Source: Ruminococcus sp.
Lineage (GTDB): Bacteria; Bacillota; Clostridia; Oscillospirales; Ruminococcaceae
DNA length: 6,868 bases
Assembly (NCBI GenBank): GCA_031262625.1
Contig: JAISHJ010000048.1
Coordinates: 1 to 6,868, forward strand
Direction of reading: 5' to 3'
Positions 6,449-6,868 of the stretch are shown piece after piece; the stretch's first letter is position 1; each line of letters opens with the position of its first letter. The translations under genes were made by a program, and so were the position numbers. Below the pieces are notes generated by a model. That model saw only the letters and a program-made list of their open reading frames with translations, was not told the origin of the DNA and searched no databases.

Positions 6449-6466
6449 GCGATTATATACTATAAT
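6438..6466 (+). promoter_or_regulatory. Perfect-consensus housekeeping promoter inside the recG 3' end
   Basis: TTGACA (6438-6443) and TATAAT (6461-6466) are separated by exactly 17 bases, a 12/12 match to the sigma-70/sigma-A consensus. The -35 box is formed by the last sense codons of recG, and the recG stop codon lies in the spacer. Transcription would begin near 6473, giving a leader of only about 15 bases that holds little beyond the SD of the 51-codon gene. Confidence 0.9.
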
Positions 6467-6475
6467 CAAATAAAG

Positions 6476-6482
6476 AAAGGAG
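6476..6482 (+). promoter_or_regulatory. Strong ribosome-binding site of the small peptide gene
   Basis: AAAGGAG lies six bases before ATG 6489. It is the best SD in the window and supports real translation of the short gene. Confidence 0.88.
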
Positions 6483-6488
6483 CATTAT

Positions 6489-6644
6489 ATGGCGAATGAA
6501 GAACGAAAAGTAACAGATGAAGAAGCAAATAAAGTAACAGGCGGCATAGACAGTTCGCTAAACTATGAAGATATACAAAAAATGCTTGAAGAAGCCATGA
6601 AAGTTCAATCCGAAACAATACAGGAAATGTATAAAAAATATTAA
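6489..6644 (+). CDS. 51-residue peptide with a double-glycine-type leader, possible secreted peptide precursor
   Basis: This small gene has its own perfect promoter, a strong SD, an ATG start, a TAA at 6642-6644 and a terminator starting within that stop codon, so it is very likely expressed. Residues 8-19 read VTDEEANKVTGG. That resembles the (L/V)-(S/T)-x-E-E/L-x-x-(K/V)-V-x-G-G leader of double-glycine peptides cut by C39-peptidase ABC exporters. If cleaved after Gly19, the 32-residue mature part has no Cys, net charge about -3 (7 acidic, 4 basic) and spaced hydrophobics (I29, M32, L33, A36, M37, I44, M47) that suggest an amphipathic helix. It ends in MYKKY. A Cys-free acidic core argues against lanthipeptides, sactipeptides or a pediocin-like bacteriocin and leaves a signal peptide, an unmodified export substrate or an intracellular helix protein open. 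No exporter or modification gene is in the window. The gene call is strong; the leader is inference. Confidence 0.8.
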   Translation: MANEERKVTDEEANKVTGGIDSSLNYEDIQKMLEEAMKVQSETIQEMYKKY

Positions 6645-6669
6645 AACCGCCGATTAAGGCGGTTTTTTT
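6643..6669 (+). terminator. Intrinsic terminator after the peptide gene
   Basis: AAAACCGCC (6643-6651) pairs with GGCGGTTTT (6658-6666) around a six-base GATTAA loop, and a run of seven T (6663-6669) follows the G/C core. It begins in the peptide gene's stop codon. It is also the first terminator after recG, so it would end both transcripts. Confidence 0.92.
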
Positions 6670-6674
6670 GTAAG

Positions 6675-6692
6675 CGGATGAGCATTTTATTA
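6675..6692 (+). repeat. Solo shoulder motif 1
   Basis: CGGATGAGCATTTTATTA matches the unit at 6769 with two differences in 18 bases. The motif resembles the start of the shoulder of the dispersed repeat, but no G-rich palindrome follows it here. Confidence 0.55.
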
Positions 6693-6708
6693 AACTATAA
6701 CATTTTAC

Positions 6709-6742
6709 AAAAAAGCACTTTCCCAAAATGGAAAAGTGCTTT
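6709..6742 (-). terminator. Hairpin with a minus-strand T run, likely terminator of a convergent transcript
   Basis: AAAGCACTTT (6712-6721) and AAAGTGCTTT (6733-6742) form a 10-bp stem with an 11-base loop that can add a short inner CC/GG pairing. On the minus strand the stem is followed by six T (complement of 6714-6709); on the plus strand only three T of the stem itself are present. It therefore fits termination of a transcript entering from the right, and could work weakly in both directions. No minus-strand gene is visible in the window. Confidence 0.5.
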
Positions 6743-6768
6743 ATGAAAACCCAAAAAATTTTTGTTAA

Positions 6769-6786
6769 CGGATAAGCATTTTACTA
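6769..6786 (+). repeat. Solo shoulder motif 2
   Basis: CGGATAAGCATTTTACTA is closest to the unit at 6675 (two differences) and to the head of repeat copy 3 at 6812 (four differences). It starts 43 bases upstream of the latter, so the shoulder heads form a short irregular direct-repeat series. Confidence 0.6.
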
Positions 6787-6811
6787 TAAATCCCGAAACG
6801 ATTTCCATAAA

Positions 6812-6868
6812 CGGTAAAGCTGTTTACTAAAGCCTACAATAAGAAAAATGTTTAAAGTCCGGGAGGGG
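6812..6868 (+). repeat. Dispersed repeat, copy 3 (cut by the window edge)
   Basis: CGGTAAAGCTGTTTACTA opens the shoulder. ACAATAAGAAAAATG and TTTAAAGTCCGGGAGGGG follow up to the right edge. It matches copy 1 read on the minus strand almost position for position from CGG to GTCCGGGAG (45 versus 46 bases to the GTCC). The G-rich palindrome would lie just outside the window. Confidence 0.78.

Noticed and set aside
6466..6726. Minus-strand 86-residue Leu-rich frame that could suggest a membrane protein
   Set aside because: It is antisense to the strongly supported 51-codon gene and runs through its terminator; the Leu/hydrophobic look comes from reading Glu/Lys-rich codons backwards.
6751..6768. 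AT-rich palindromic run (AAAAATTTTT, GTTAAC) as an operator or origin-like site
   Set aside because: Short AT palindromes are expected by chance in such AT-rich DNA; no repeated boxes accompany them.

Overview
The window looks like chromosomal DNA of a moderate-GC member of the Bacillota, most likely a gut-type clostridium (Oscillospirales-like). This is inferred from the gene families, the TTG start codons, the Shine-Dalgarno (SD) style and the G/C-rich dispersed repeat; the sequence alone does not fix a species. All recognised protein genes lie on the + strand.

Layout: (a) 1-315 is the 3' end of rpoC (RNA polymerase beta'). (b) 316-637 holds no gene. It carries two inverted copies of a ~120-bp dispersed repeat, each an AT-rich shoulder followed by a G-rich palindrome. 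(c) 638-1834 is an apgM-type alkaline-phosphatase-superfamily enzyme (phosphoglycerate mutase or the related proposed homoserine kinase). (d) 1866-3683 is typA/bipA, a ribosome-associated GTPase. (e) 3733-4494 is a GNAT acetyltransferase of unknown substrate. (f) 4505-6448 is recG, the branched-DNA helicase, with a short C-terminus. (g) 6438-6669 is a compact monocistronic unit: a perfect-consensus promoter inside the end of recG, a strong SD, a 51-codon gene and an intrinsic terminator. Its product has a double-glycine-like leader. (h) 6670-6868 is AT-rich and gene-free. It holds three copies of the shoulder motif, a hairpin that suits termination of minus-strand transcription, and the truncated start of a third repeat copy.

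apgM, typA, the GNAT gene and recG follow each other at gaps of 31, 49 and 10 bases with no terminator between them, so they probably form one operon. They have no obvious shared pathway (carbon or amino-acid metabolism, translation/stress, acetylation, DNA repair).

The two items most worth following are the peptide gene at 6489-6644 and the repeat family. One repeat copy abuts the apgM start codon, where it creates a G-quadruplex-capable hairpin in the leader and leaves no visible ribosome-binding site.
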